Positions 1 through 8,093 of a stretch of DNA of 64,000 nt are shown piece by piece (position 1 is the first letter of the stretch; every line of letters starts with the position of its first letter). Made by a program: the position numbers and the translations under genes. The notes below the pieces were generated by a model, which was given only the letters and a program-made list of their open reading frames with translations, did not search any database and was not told the DNA's origin. The stretch is from Granulibacter bethesdensis CGDNIH1 (GTDB lineage: Bacteria > Pseudomonadota > Alphaproteobacteria > Acetobacterales > Acetobacteraceae), in assembly GCF_000014285.2 (NCBI RefSeq), contig NC_008343.2, forward strand, positions 1,824,501 through 1,888,500, given 5' to 3'.

Positions 1-2
1 TG

Positions 3-131
3 CCGGGGACCTCCGGCCCCGGCGGCACCTATATCGCGTTCATGGCGATCCTCGGCTCCGTCGCGGGAGCCTGCCTGCTGCTCAACAGGCTGGGGCTGCT
101 GCGGTTCAGGTCGGAGAAAAAACGACGCTGA
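3..131 (+). CDS. C-terminal end of a membrane protein (partial)
   Basis: An open frame enters from the left edge and stops with TGA at 129-131. The 42 residues visible contain one hydrophobic stretch (from about YIAFMAILGSVAGACLLL) followed by a basic tail ending in EKKRR, which is what the last membrane helix and cytoplasmic tail of a transporter or other integral membrane protein look like. There is too little sequence to name a family. The reading frame is the only one of the three open through this stretch with such a pattern. Confidence 0.55.
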   Translation, partial: PGTSGPGGTYIAFMAILGSVAGACLLLNRLGLLRFRSEKKRR

Positions 132-247
132 TCCGGCTTCAATCCGGAACAAGGCAAAACCGTCGCAAATGCTTCACGGGACGAGGCAGACAGATTTTTC
201 TACATCCTGCCTGAATTGTGCTGCCCAAAGCCCGTGAGGATACCGCT

Positions 248-1165
248 ATGAACGACCTTTCCAGCCCTATCGAAAAATCCTGGCTGGCGCTTGAGCTTGA
301 GGACGATTTCGATGAAGAACTGGAACAGGAAATCGACGATAGCCGCCTTCCTGCCGCCTTGCGCGCATTGCAGAACCAGCACCGCAAAAGCACCATTGAT
401 CGCGGACTGTATTTCCGTGAACTGCTGCGCCTGCAATCGGAGCTGGTAAAGCTTCAGGACTGGGTGGTCCATAACGGGCTGAAAGTCGTGGTGCTGTTCG
501 AGGGTCGCGACAGCGCGGGCAAGGGCGGCGTCATCAAACGGATTACTCAGCGCATCAACCCGCGCGTAGCGCGTGTGGTGGCGCTGCCCGCCCCCTCTGA
601 CCGCGAACGCACGCAATGGTATTTTCAGCGCTACATCGCCCATCTGCCGGCTGCCGGTGAGATCGTGCTGTTCGATCGCAGCTGGTATAATCGCGCCGGC
701 GTGGAGCGCGTGATGGGCTTCGCCAGCGAATCACAGGTGGAGGATTTCTTCCGCGACGTGCCTGAGTTCGAGCGTATGCTGGTCCGCTCCGGCATCATTG
801 TGGTGAAATACTGGTTCTCGATCACCGATCAGGAACAACAGCTGCGCTTCATGATGCGTATTCACGATCCGCTGAAGCAGTGGAAACTGTCCCCGATGGA
901 TCTGCAATCCCGCGTGCGCTGGGAACACTATACCAAGGCCAAGGAAGAGATGTTCGAACGCACAAACATCCCCGAAGCCCCCTGGTATATCGTCGAGGGC
1001 AACGACAAGAAACGGGCGCGGCTGAACTGTATCTCGCACCTTCTGTCCCTGATCCCCTATGGCGATGTGCCACATGAACCAGTGGCATTGCCGGAAAGGG
1101 TATTCGATCCGCATTATGAACGCCGTACCTTGCCGGCAGAACTTTACGTGCCGGAAAACTACTGA
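248..1165 (+). CDS. ppk2: Polyphosphate kinase 2 family protein
   Basis: The 305-residue protein has the PPK2 P-loop fold: a Walker A motif GRDSAGKGG near residue 86 and a Walker B/lid region FDRSWYNRAG near residue 142. The conserved tail MRIHDPLKQWKLSP precedes an arginine-rich WEHY segment. PPK2 enzymes move phosphate between inorganic polyphosphate and nucleoside di- or monophosphates in the cytosol. The single-domain length and the KQWKLSPMD segment resemble class I enzymes, which regenerate nucleoside triphosphates, but the class is inferred. I start at the ATG at 248 because GAGGA lies 7-8 bases upstream; an in-frame GTG at 218 has no such site. The acidic N-terminal 25 residues are probably disordered. 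No operon partner: the next gene is convergent. Confidence 0.9.
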   Translation: MNDLSSPIEKSWLALELEDDFDEELEQEIDDSRLPAALRALQNQHRKSTIDRGLYFRELLRLQSELVKLQDWVVHNGLKVVVLFEGRDSAGKGGVIKRITQRINPRVARVVALPAPSDRERTQWYFQRYIAHLPAAGEIVLFDRSWYNRAGVERVMGFASESQVEDFFRDVPEFERMLVRSGIIVVKYWFSITDQEQQLRFMMRIHDPLKQWKLSPMDLQSRVRWEHYTKAKEEMFERTNIPEAPWYIVEGNDKKRARLNCISHLLSLIPYGDVPHEPVALPERVFDPHYERRTLPAELYVPENY

Positions 1166-1209
1166 TCAGAGCATGCATTTTCCCGGTCTCATGGCCGGGA
1201 AGCCTGTGC

Positions 1210-1971
1210 CTATCCATAGGCTCTGAGAAAGCTGCCGATAATCGAGACCAGCATCAGCGTCATGAAAACGGTCCGCAACAGACGGGCGCTTTTGTGGATC
1301 ACCACACTGCCACCGATCTGTGCTCCCAGAAAAGAACCTGCCCCCATGATCAGGGCGCGCCGGTAATCAACCGCGCTGCTGCTGATCAAAATCGACAACG
1401 CCGCGATGTTGCCTGCCATGTTCAGAGGATTTGCATACATCGTGGCCGCATTGATGCGCAGTTGATAGGTCCGGCTGAGGGCCACGGTCCAGATCGATCC
1501 AGTGCCGGGACCGAAAAAACCGTTATAGAACCCGATCACGACACCCAGAGGTTGCAATTTGCAGGGATGAGGCGGCAATCGGGCCTCTCCCGCCACATCC
1601 TTGCGATCGGATGACAACACGTAATACAGAAATACACCGAGCAACATCCACGGCACCAAACGCTTCAGAAAAACCTCTGAAACAATTTGCAGCAACATGG
1701 CTCCGGCCAGCGCTCCCACCACCGTGCAGAGCAAACCACGCCGGAGAGGGGAAAAATCCATTCCTCCCTGACGCCGGAATTTCAGGGTGGCAGAAAGCTG
1801 TCCCAACACAGATTGCAGCTTGTTGGTGCCGAAGACGGCCACTGTCCCCATACCCGTCAGGCCGAGTGCCGGAACGCAGATCAATCCACCACCCCCTGCC
1901 ACTGTATCGACCACTCCGGCACAAAAAGCCGCCGCGAACAGAAATACATCCAGCGCCCAGGAAAGGTGCAT
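1210..1971 (-). CDS. TSUP-family (TauE/SafE) membrane transporter
   Basis: A 253-residue polytopic protein with seven to eight hydrophobic segments. It has the glycine-rich first-helix pattern typical of TauE/SafE proteins (AGVVDTVAGGGGLICVPAL at about residues 19-37) and the matching second-half motif GFYNGFFGPGTGS near residue 148. The family exports or imports sulfite, sulfoacetate or other sulfur-containing anions across the inner membrane; the substrate cannot be told from sequence. The two half-repeats are the usual internal duplication. It is a monocistronic minus-strand gene, convergent with ppk2. No strong ribosome-binding site is visible before the ATG, so the start is only moderately sure. 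Confidence 0.85.
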   Translation of the reverse strand: MHLSWALDVFLFAAAFCAGVVDTVAGGGGLICVPALGLTGMGTVAVFGTNKLQSVLGQLSATLKFRRQGGMDFSPLRRGLLCTVVGALAGAMLLQIVSEVFLKRLVPWMLLGVFLYYVLSSDRKDVAGEARLPPHPCKLQPLGVVIGFYNGFFGPGTGSIWTVALSRTYQLRINAATMYANPLNMAGNIAALSILISSSAVDYRRALIMGAGSFLGAQIGGSVVIHKSARLLRTVFMTLMLVSIIGSFLRAYG

Positions 1972-2086
1972 TTTATTGTGACGGCTTTCAAAGCAGCAGG
2001 GTAGGAAAACGGTCTTTATCTGCCGCTATCATGCCCATGTGCACAATATTTTTTATACTATGATTCGCACCTTCCGTTTGATGAAA

Positions 2087-2118
2087 CAAAAAACGGCGCG
2101 GGATTTATGCCCGCGCCG
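2087..2118 (-). terminator. Rho-independent terminator of the 2148-3137 gene
   Basis: Read on the minus strand, a perfect 9-bp stem (CGGCGCGGG paired with CCCGCGCCG) with a 7-base loop is followed at once by six T residues. It begins about 30 bases after the stop codon of the minus-strand membrane protein gene, which is where an intrinsic terminator should be. Confidence 0.85.
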
Positions 2119-2147
2119 CCTTTCATGAACCCGGATAAATCAGACCG

Positions 2148-3137
2148 TTATGCGTCGCGACGCACCACGTGGTTATGATGGATCACGGCTTCCGCCTCCG
2201 GTGCACCCGCACCGCCACCGAACCAGGCTGCAACCGCCCCCAGTAGCAGACCAATGACACCGAAGATTGCGCCACGGGCTGCGGCTTTACGAGTGGCTTC
2301 TGCCGCCGCGATGGCTTGCTGCTTCGCCTCATCGACGGTCTTCTGATACTGCTGCTCCAGCGCATCCAGACGGGTCTTGGCTTCATCAGGGCTGATATTG
2401 GCCGCTTTGGCCAAACCATTGACGGCCTGTTCACGGGCGCGATCAGCTTCCTGCTGGTTCCCGTTCAGCTTTGCCTTCACATAGGCAACGGCGGCATTCT
2501 GCACCGTCTGCGCGTCGGACGGATTGACCAGGCTGCGCACCTGGGCTTCCAGACTGTTATAAGCCTGTTTTGCATCATCGGGATTGCGCGCTGCCGCCGT
2601 TCCGGCCGCATTGCCCATCCCGCCTACCATCGAGCCGATCCCGCTCGCAGTACCGCCAATCGCATGACCCACGCCGCTACCCACCGTGCTGATCGCGCCA
2701 CCGACCATGCCGCCAACCGCGGTGGTCAGGATGTAGAACAGAACGAAAGTCGTGGCCGCCCATGAGACCAGGCCATGCCACCGCGCAGTATTCAGCTTTG
2801 CAGTGCCGGATAAACGACCCGCCACATGGCCACCGAAAAAGGCCGCGATAATGCCCGAGAGGGTCCACCAGCCCGCCGCCGCCATGGACAGCGTATCGGC
2901 ATCGGGATTACCGGAGCTGTTGGCAGCATCAACAGAACTCAGCCCGATACCGATCCCGAGCAGATTCAACAGGGCCTGCACCACCAGAGCCAGAACAACG
3001 CCTGCCAGCACAGCGCCCCAGGAAATCCGGTTGGACAGTCGAATACGACGCTCATCCAGCGCCAGATACTCATCTTGGCTGCTCCAACCCGTGTCGCCAT
3101 AAGGGCCGGGCGGCACCGGATGTGTTGTATGTGACAT
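2148..3137 (-). CDS. Conserved membrane protein with glycine-rich central region
   Basis: The 329-residue protein opens with a proline-rich cytoplasmic segment and then hydrophobic segments near residues 45-70, 100-125 and 135-160. A Gly/Ser/Ala-rich stretch follows (GSGVGHAIGGTASGIGSMVG) and then an alanine/glutamine-rich helical region (about residues 220-295) that is probably a coiled coil. A last membrane segment GAIFGVIGLLLGAVAAWFGG precedes a short tail. This arrangement matches proteins often labelled PhnA-like or TIGR04086-type in alphaproteobacteria, whose function is unknown; there is no reason to link it to phosphonate metabolism. The start at 3137 is chosen because GAGGAA lies 6 bases upstream; an ORF extending to 3230 has no such site. 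A strong terminator follows. Confidence 0.75.
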   Translation of the reverse strand: MSHTTHPVPPGPYGDTGWSSQDEYLALDERRIRLSNRISWGAVLAGVVLALVVQALLNLLGIGIGLSSVDAANSSGNPDADTLSMAAAGWWTLSGIIAAFFGGHVAGRLSGTAKLNTARWHGLVSWAATTFVLFYILTTAVGGMVGGAISTVGSGVGHAIGGTASGIGSMVGGMGNAAGTAAARNPDDAKQAYNSLEAQVRSLVNPSDAQTVQNAAVAYVKAKLNGNQQEADRAREQAVNGLAKAANISPDEAKTRLDALEQQYQKTVDEAKQQAIAAAEATRKAAARGAIFGVIGLLLGAVAAWFGGGAGAPEAEAVIHHNHVVRRDA

Positions 3138-3301
3138 GCGTATTCCTCGATTATGTTGTCTTGCGGATAGTTGCCGTTCGGACCGGGCGGCGATGTTCCC
3201 GCATCGCGCCTCAGGACGGCAATCCTTCACTCAAGACGTTACCAGGGCGAGAAAGTTGCGATAGCAGCCTGTATAACTATGTTCACAACCATGTGAGGCA
3301 G

Positions 3302-3342
3302 CAAAAAAAAGCCTTGCAGTGAGGGAACCGCAAGGCTTTTTC
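3302..3342 (-). terminator. Bidirectional-looking terminator downstream of yceI-like gene
   Basis: A 9-bp stem (AAGCCTTGC with GCAAGGCTT) is flanked by A residues on the left and T residues on the right, so it can work in both directions. It sits about 50 bases past the stop of the minus-strand YceI gene, which is its likely client, since no plus-strand gene ends at its left. Confidence 0.8.
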
Positions 3343-3391
3343 AAAATACATGTCTTAAAGGATCGTGTTTAAGCGCTTTCAACCAAGGTTA

Positions 3392-4063
3392 TTATTCCTT
3401 CAATTCGAAAGCTCCGGCAATCCTCAGCTTCACTTCATCACCCACGACCGGCAGATACTTGGTGATGCCAAATTCACCACGATGGATTTCCGTATAAGCC
3501 TCAAACCCGATCGTCTGCTTTTTATCCATCGGGTTGATGCCTGTGCCAACCAGCCGAACCCTTAGCACGACATGTTTCGTAACCCCGTGCAGCGTCAGAT
3601 TGCCGGGCACCATCGCATGGTCCTTGCCCGCAAGCGTCACCTTGGTCGCCACGAACGTTGCTTGCGGAAATTTCGCACTGTCCAGCCAGTCGGCCGATTT
3701 CAATTCTTCAGTGAGTTTCTGACTGGTCGTCACCACCGATGCGATCGGAATACTGATACGGAGCCTCGTCTTTTCCGGAGCGGCGGGATCGATGGCCAGC
3801 TCCCCCTGCGCATCGGAAAACAGGCCATTGTAATGCGTGAATCCGAAATGCGAGACCGAGAATGCGACCTGTGAATGAGCCGGATCAGCCACATATGTGC
3901 CGGCCTTGATTGATGCCGGATCAGTAGATGCGATCTTCTGCGACGCTGTTTCAGCGTGCGCTGTGCCACCCTCAAAACCCAGCGCAAGGACACCCGCGAG
4001 AAAGGCCCCCGCGAGAAAGGGAGTGCCCATTGCGACCGATTTCCACGTTCCAGTCATCCGCAT
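3392..4063 (-). CDS. YceI family periplasmic protein
   Basis: The mature part begins with the YceI-type sequence GTYVADPAHSQVAFSVSHFG, continues with FSDAQGELAIDP and the later GNLTLHGVTKHVVL, the hallmarks of the lipocalin-like YceI fold that binds polyisoprenoid lipids in the periplasm. An N-terminal signal peptide runs to about the AHA-E site near residue 36. I start at the ATG at 4063 because AAAGGA lies upstream at normal spacing; this gives 223 residues. The longer frame up to 4138 lacks a site. It is monocistronic and ends at a good terminator. Role in this organism (stress response, quinone or lipid handling) is unknown. Confidence 0.88.
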   Translation of the reverse strand: MRMTGTWKSVAMGTPFLAGAFLAGVLALGFEGGTAHAETASQKIASTDPASIKAGTYVADPAHSQVAFSVSHFGFTHYNGLFSDAQGELAIDPAAPEKTRLRISIPIASVVTTSQKLTEELKSADWLDSAKFPQATFVATKVTLAGKDHAMVPGNLTLHGVTKHVVLRVRLVGTGINPMDKKQTIGFEAYTEIHRGEFGITKYLPVVGDEVKLRIAGAFELKE

Positions 4064-4292
4064 TATTTTTATCCTTTTCCGAAACACACCGCTTTTAAAA
4101 GCGCTTTCCTTCAACAGTGTTGCAAGATCACGCTGCATCGGAAACCACCTGAATCGAAATCCTGCATCGCCATTATTTGACTGGTCTCAGCGAGCCGAGT
4201 GCCAGAGGGGTTGCATCGCCCTCGCAGACACCGCATGAGAAACAGGGTGTGCAACTTATTTTTTACCAGCATGAACGGACCTTGTTTCCGTG

Positions 4293-5318
4293 ATGAATGA
4301 AACAGTTTCCGGTGTCTCCCCTCATCGTCCCCTGCGGCTGCTGGTCACAGGCGGGGCGGGCTATGTCGGCAGCCATACGGTCTGGGCACTGCATGACCGG
4401 GGCGACGAAGTCACCGTCTATGATTCCCTGTTTCAGGGGCACCGTCAGGCTCTGCCACCCGGCGTGCGGCTCGTAGTCGCCGATCTGGCGGACGAAACCA
4501 CGCTTCATGCCACCCTCGCCGAGGGACAATGGGATGGCGTGATGCATTTCGCCGCGCGTTCTCTTGTGGGGGAGAGCATGGTCGATCCGATGCTTTACAT
4601 GAACCAGAATGCGGCACTGGGCTTCAAACTGATCGCGGCCTGCGTGCAGCATAAAGTGCCGCGCTTCCTCCTGTCCTCCACCGCCGCATTGTTCGGCCAT
4701 CACGACGACACGCCGATCGACGAGAACGCCGCCATCCAGCCCGGCTCCCCCTATGGCGAGAGTAAGTTGATGATCGAGCGTGCCCTGTCATGGGCGGACC
4801 GGATTCACGGGCTGCGCTATGCCTGCCTGCGCTATTTCAACGCTGCGGGGGCCGATCCGCAGGGGCGGAGTGGCGAAGATCATGATCCGGAGACCCACCT
4901 GATCCCGCTGGTGATCGACGCGGCGCTGGGATTACGGCCGGAGATAAAGGTGTTCGGCCATGATTACCCGACACGGGACGGCACCTGCATCCGCGACTAC
5001 ATCCATGTCAGCGATCTGGCGCAAGCGCATCTGGCGGCTCTGACGCGGATCGATCAGGGCAGCACAGTGTATAATCTCGGTAATGGCGCAGGCTATTCGG
5101 TGATGGAAGTCATCCACAGTGTCGAGCGTGTCAGCGGCCTGACTGTACCGATGCGCATCGAGGCCAGGCGGCCTGGCGATCCCGCCGTTCTGGTCGCCAG
5201 TGCAGAGAAAATCCGTCGTGAAACCGGCTGGACCCCCCGTTTCCCTGCGCTGGATGATATTGTTGCCACTGCCCTTGCATGGCGGCGCGCACATCCGCAG
5301 GGCTTCGACGCGGCCTGA
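4293..5318 (+). CDS. galE: UDP-glucose 4-epimerase
   Basis: An extended short-chain dehydrogenase of 341 residues. The N-terminus carries the NAD-binding motif GGAGYVGSH, and the catalytic Tyr-x-x-x-Lys pair is in YGESK at about residues 154-158, with the preceding Ser-Ser-Thr (LLSSTAALFG) as the third catalytic element. Downstream are RYFNAAGADPQGRSGEDH and RDGTCIRDYIHVSDLA, both characteristic of GalE. It interconverts UDP-glucose and UDP-galactose in the cytosol for exopolysaccharide and lipopolysaccharide synthesis or galactose use. A GTG directly before the ATG is an alternative start. The next gene begins about 125 bases downstream on the same strand. Confidence 0.93.
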   Translation: MNETVSGVSPHRPLRLLVTGGAGYVGSHTVWALHDRGDEVTVYDSLFQGHRQALPPGVRLVVADLADETTLHATLAEGQWDGVMHFAARSLVGESMVDPMLYMNQNAALGFKLIAACVQHKVPRFLLSSTAALFGHHDDTPIDENAAIQPGSPYGESKLMIERALSWADRIHGLRYACLRYFNAAGADPQGRSGEDHDPETHLIPLVIDAALGLRPEIKVFGHDYPTRDGTCIRDYIHVSDLAQAHLAALTRIDQGSTVYNLGNGAGYSVMEVIHSVERVSGLTVPMRIEARRPGDPAVLVASAEKIRRETGWTPRFPALDDIVATALAWRRAHPQGFDAA

Positions 5319-5442
5319 GCCTGTTACGGATCATCAAACGATCATCTATTCGGCCGTTCTTCCGGATGGGCAGCCGCTTGGCGGACGGCTACGGTCCGGC
5401 AGTATCCTGCCGTTTGCATCCTCCCGAATGATGGAAATCCCC

Positions 5443-6189
5443 ATGCGCAGCCGCATCAGACATCGTGAAACCCATGCCACGGAACGGCTCGGATGGCTTC
5501 GTGCCACCGTACTGGGGGCCAATGACGGTATTCTGTCCACCGCCAGCCTGATGGTCGGCGTGGCCAGCGCAACCAGCCCCGGCAGCGGGCGTGGCGCCAT
5601 TCTGCTGGCGGGCTTGTCGGCTCTGATCGCGGGGGCCATGTCGATGGCGGCGGGCGAATACGTTTCCGTCAGCTCCCAGTCCGATTCAGAACGTGCCGAT
5701 CTGGCGCGGGAGAAAAAGGAACTGGATGCCGACTGGCACGGAGAGCTGGACGAGTTGACCGAGATCTATCGCCTCCGCGGTCTGGATGCTCCCCTCGCAC
5801 GACAGGTTGCAGAGCAATTGATGCGCCGCGATCCTCTCTCCGCCCATGCCAGGGATGAGTTGGGCATGACCGAGGACGGAGCGGCCCGTCCGGTGCAGGC
5901 GGCTTTGGCCTCGGCGGCCTCCTTCGCCTGTGGTGCGGCCCTGCCATGGCTGGCAGCGGCACTGGCCCCTGATCCCTACGATGCGGCAGGGCAGAGCACG
6001 GGACAGACAAGCGTGATCTGGACCGTCTCGGCCGTGTCGCTGCTGGCATTGCTGCTGCTGGGTCTGGCGGGAGCATGGGCCGGCAATGCGCCGAAGCTGC
6101 GGGCGGCGATGCGGGTGTTGCTGTGGGGTGTGCTCGCCATGGCCGCCACCGCGATCACCGGCCATCTGTTCGGTGGTGTGGTGGGTTAA
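5443..6189 (+). CDS. VIT1/CCC1 family metal transporter
   Basis: A protein of 248 residues with the N-terminal VIT signature LGWLRATVLGANDGILSTASL and AGAMSMAAGEYVSVSSQSDSE, a soluble acidic helical part (about residues 90-150, LDAPLARQVAEQLM), and three further membrane helices at the C-terminus. Members move Fe(II) or Mn(II) out of the cytosol. The conserved Met/Glu residues of the cytoplasmic metal-binding region are retained (MSMAAGEYVS). Several in-frame ATGs lie between 5428 and 5443; the one at 5443 has GGA six bases upstream. The longest frame reaches back into galE and is not used. Its stop overlaps that of the convergent ABC gene by four bases. Confidence 0.85.
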   Translation: MRSRIRHRETHATERLGWLRATVLGANDGILSTASLMVGVASATSPGSGRGAILLAGLSALIAGAMSMAAGEYVSVSSQSDSERADLAREKKELDADWHGELDELTEIYRLRGLDAPLARQVAEQLMRRDPLSAHARDELGMTEDGAARPVQAALASAASFACGAALPWLAAALAPDPYDAAGQSTGQTSVIWTVSAVSLLALLLLGLAGAWAGNAPKLRAAMRVLLWGVLAMAATAITGHLFGGVVG

Positions 6190-8081
6190 AGCTCCAGCGT
6201 CTGGCTGCGCACCAGCCGGGCGTACAGCCCGTCCTGCTCCATCAGGGCCGTATGGGTGCCCTGCTCCGCCACCCGTCCATCGGCCATGGCCACCACCAGA
6301 TCGGCATCGCGCACGGTGGACAGACGGTGCGCGATCACCAGCGTGGTGCGCCCCTGACGCAATCTGGTCAGAGCCTGCTGTACAGCGGCCTCGCTTTCCG
6401 CATCCAGCGCGCTGGTCGCTTCATCGAGCAGCAGAATGCGCGGATTGCGCAACAGTGCGCGCGCCAGCACCACACGTTGCCTCTGCCCACCGGACAGGCG
6501 CTGGCCGCCGGGGCCGACTATCGTCTCGAACCCCTCCGGCAGATCGCGGATGAAGCCTCCGGCAGCGGCTTCGGCGGCCTGCTCGATCTCCGCCCGCTCC
6601 GCGCCCTCACGCCCGATGCCGATATTGGCGGCGATGGTGTCGTCGAACAGCAATGCATCCTGCCCCACATAGGCAATGGCATCCCGCAGGGAGGCAAGCG
6701 TGACCTCCCTGACATCCGCGCCATCAACCAGCACCCGGCCGGACGTCGCATCCCGCAAGCGCGGCAACAGGGCCAGCGCGGTGGATTTTCCGGCTCCCGA
6801 AGGCCCGACCAGCGCCACCGTCATGCCCGGCTGAGCAGCGAAGCTCAGCCCGTCCAGCCCGGTACGGCCATCGGCATAGACGAAGCCCACATTCTCGAAC
6901 GCCACATGCCCTTGCCCTTGCGGCAGAGGAACCGCATCGGGTGCGTCCCTGATGGCGGCAGGCTCGTCGATAACGGCAAACACCCGGACCAGCCCGGCCA
7001 CCCCCTCCTGCACCGCCGCGTTCAGCGAGCCGAGCGCACGCAGCGGGCGGGAGGCGATCAGCAGTGCGGCGATAAAACCGGCGAAATCGCCCAGGCTGCT
7101 CTGTCCGTTTGCGGCGCGCCAGCCGGTGAAGCCGATCACCACCGCGACCGCGCTGCCGCCCAGCACCTCCAGCACCGGATCGACCCGCGCGCGGGACCGC
7201 GTCATGCGCAACAACGCGCTGTAGAGGTGCTGAAAAGCCTCTCCGGCGCGCCTGATCTCGAAATCCTCCAGCCGGTAGGCGCGGATGGTGCGGGCCTGCG
7301 CGAAACTCTCGTTCAGCAGAGCGGCGGTTTCCCCCATTCGCTCCTGCATGCCGCCGGAGGCACGGCGGATGCGCTTGCCGATTTTCTGGATCGGCAGCGC
7401 CGCCAGCGGATACATCGCCGCCGCGATCAGGCTCAGCACCCAATCCAGATACACCATGGAGGAGACCAGCCCCACCACCGTCACCACATCGCCCACCCCG
7501 TTGACGGCACGGACCAGCGCCTCCCTGATGGTGGCGGCGTCGGTGGTGAAACGCGCGGCAAGCTGCGCCGGAGCCTCCCGCTCCACCCGATCCAGATCGG
7601 CATGGGCGAGGTGGCTGAACATACGCTCCTGCAACTCCCTGATGACGATCAGCACCAGTTGCTGCATGGAGACCGTCTGCCCATACATCGCCGCGCCCTT
7701 GATGGCGGTGACGATCAGCACCAGCACCGGAATCTGGTACAAAATCCGCCGGTCACGGGCATTGAACAGGTCGATCGCATGCTGGATCACCACCGGATAC
7801 AGCGCCGTGCTGCCCGCCATCAGCGCCGTCAGCAGGATCACCACCAGCATACGAACACGGTGATGCGCGATATGCTCCCGCCACAGCCGCCCCATCATGG
7901 CGAGGGCGGTCGGCTCCAACTCCACGTTGATCTTCCGCGCCCCTTTACCTCTCCGCTTTGGCGGAGCGTGTGGGGGTGGCGACTGATCCGTTACCTGATC
8001 GAGCGGGCGTGCATCCATGCACCCGGGTGTATCAGGCCGGGGGGCGGTTTGCACACCCCCGGCGGGAGAGTAGCGATCCAT
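6186..8081 (-). CDS. ABC transporter, fused permease and ATPase (MsbA/lipid-exporter type)
   Basis: A 631-residue half-transporter. After a polar N-terminal tail of about 60 residues come six membrane helices (roughly 70-350), then a nucleotide-binding domain. That domain has Walker A GPSGAGKS near residue 426, signature LSGGQRQR near 528, Walker B ILLLDEATSALDAE and the switch histidine in IAHRLSTV. This is the exporter type (MsbA, LmrA, HlyB-like) that works as a homodimer in the inner membrane on lipids or drugs; the substrate is not visible. The start is uncertain: the first ATG is used, but codon 22 is another option. The start codon lies only 12 bases from the distal end of the CRISPR array, which is transcribed in the same direction. 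Confidence 0.9.
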   Translation of the reverse strand: MDRYSPAGGVQTAPRPDTPGCMDARPLDQVTDQSPPPHAPPKRRGKGARKINVELEPTALAMMGRLWREHIAHHRVRMLVVILLTALMAGSTALYPVVIQHAIDLFNARDRRILYQIPVLVLIVTAIKGAAMYGQTVSMQQLVLIVIRELQERMFSHLAHADLDRVEREAPAQLAARFTTDAATIREALVRAVNGVGDVVTVVGLVSSMVYLDWVLSLIAAAMYPLAALPIQKIGKRIRRASGGMQERMGETAALLNESFAQARTIRAYRLEDFEIRRAGEAFQHLYSALLRMTRSRARVDPVLEVLGGSAVAVVIGFTGWRAANGQSSLGDFAGFIAALLIASRPLRALGSLNAAVQEGVAGLVRVFAVIDEPAAIRDAPDAVPLPQGQGHVAFENVGFVYADGRTGLDGLSFAAQPGMTVALVGPSGAGKSTALALLPRLRDATSGRVLVDGADVREVTLASLRDAIAYVGQDALLFDDTIAANIGIGREGAERAEIEQAAEAAAGGFIRDLPEGFETIVGPGGQRLSGGQRQRVVLARALLRNPRILLLDEATSALDAESEAAVQQALTRLRQGRTTLVIAHRLSTVRDADLVVAMADGRVAEQGTHTALMEQDGLYARLVRSQTLEL

Positions 8082-8093
8082 TATGATGAGTGA

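Noticed and set aside
1181-1198. Small inverted repeat CCCGG...CCGGG between ppk2 and the TSUP gene
   Set aside because: Only five base pairs and no T tract on either downstream side, so it is not convincing as a terminator.
6075-8093. 672-codon plus-strand frame
   Set aside because: It lies antisense to the well-supported ABC transporter and is rich in His/Gln/Arg, the usual signature of an antisense frame in GC-rich DNA.
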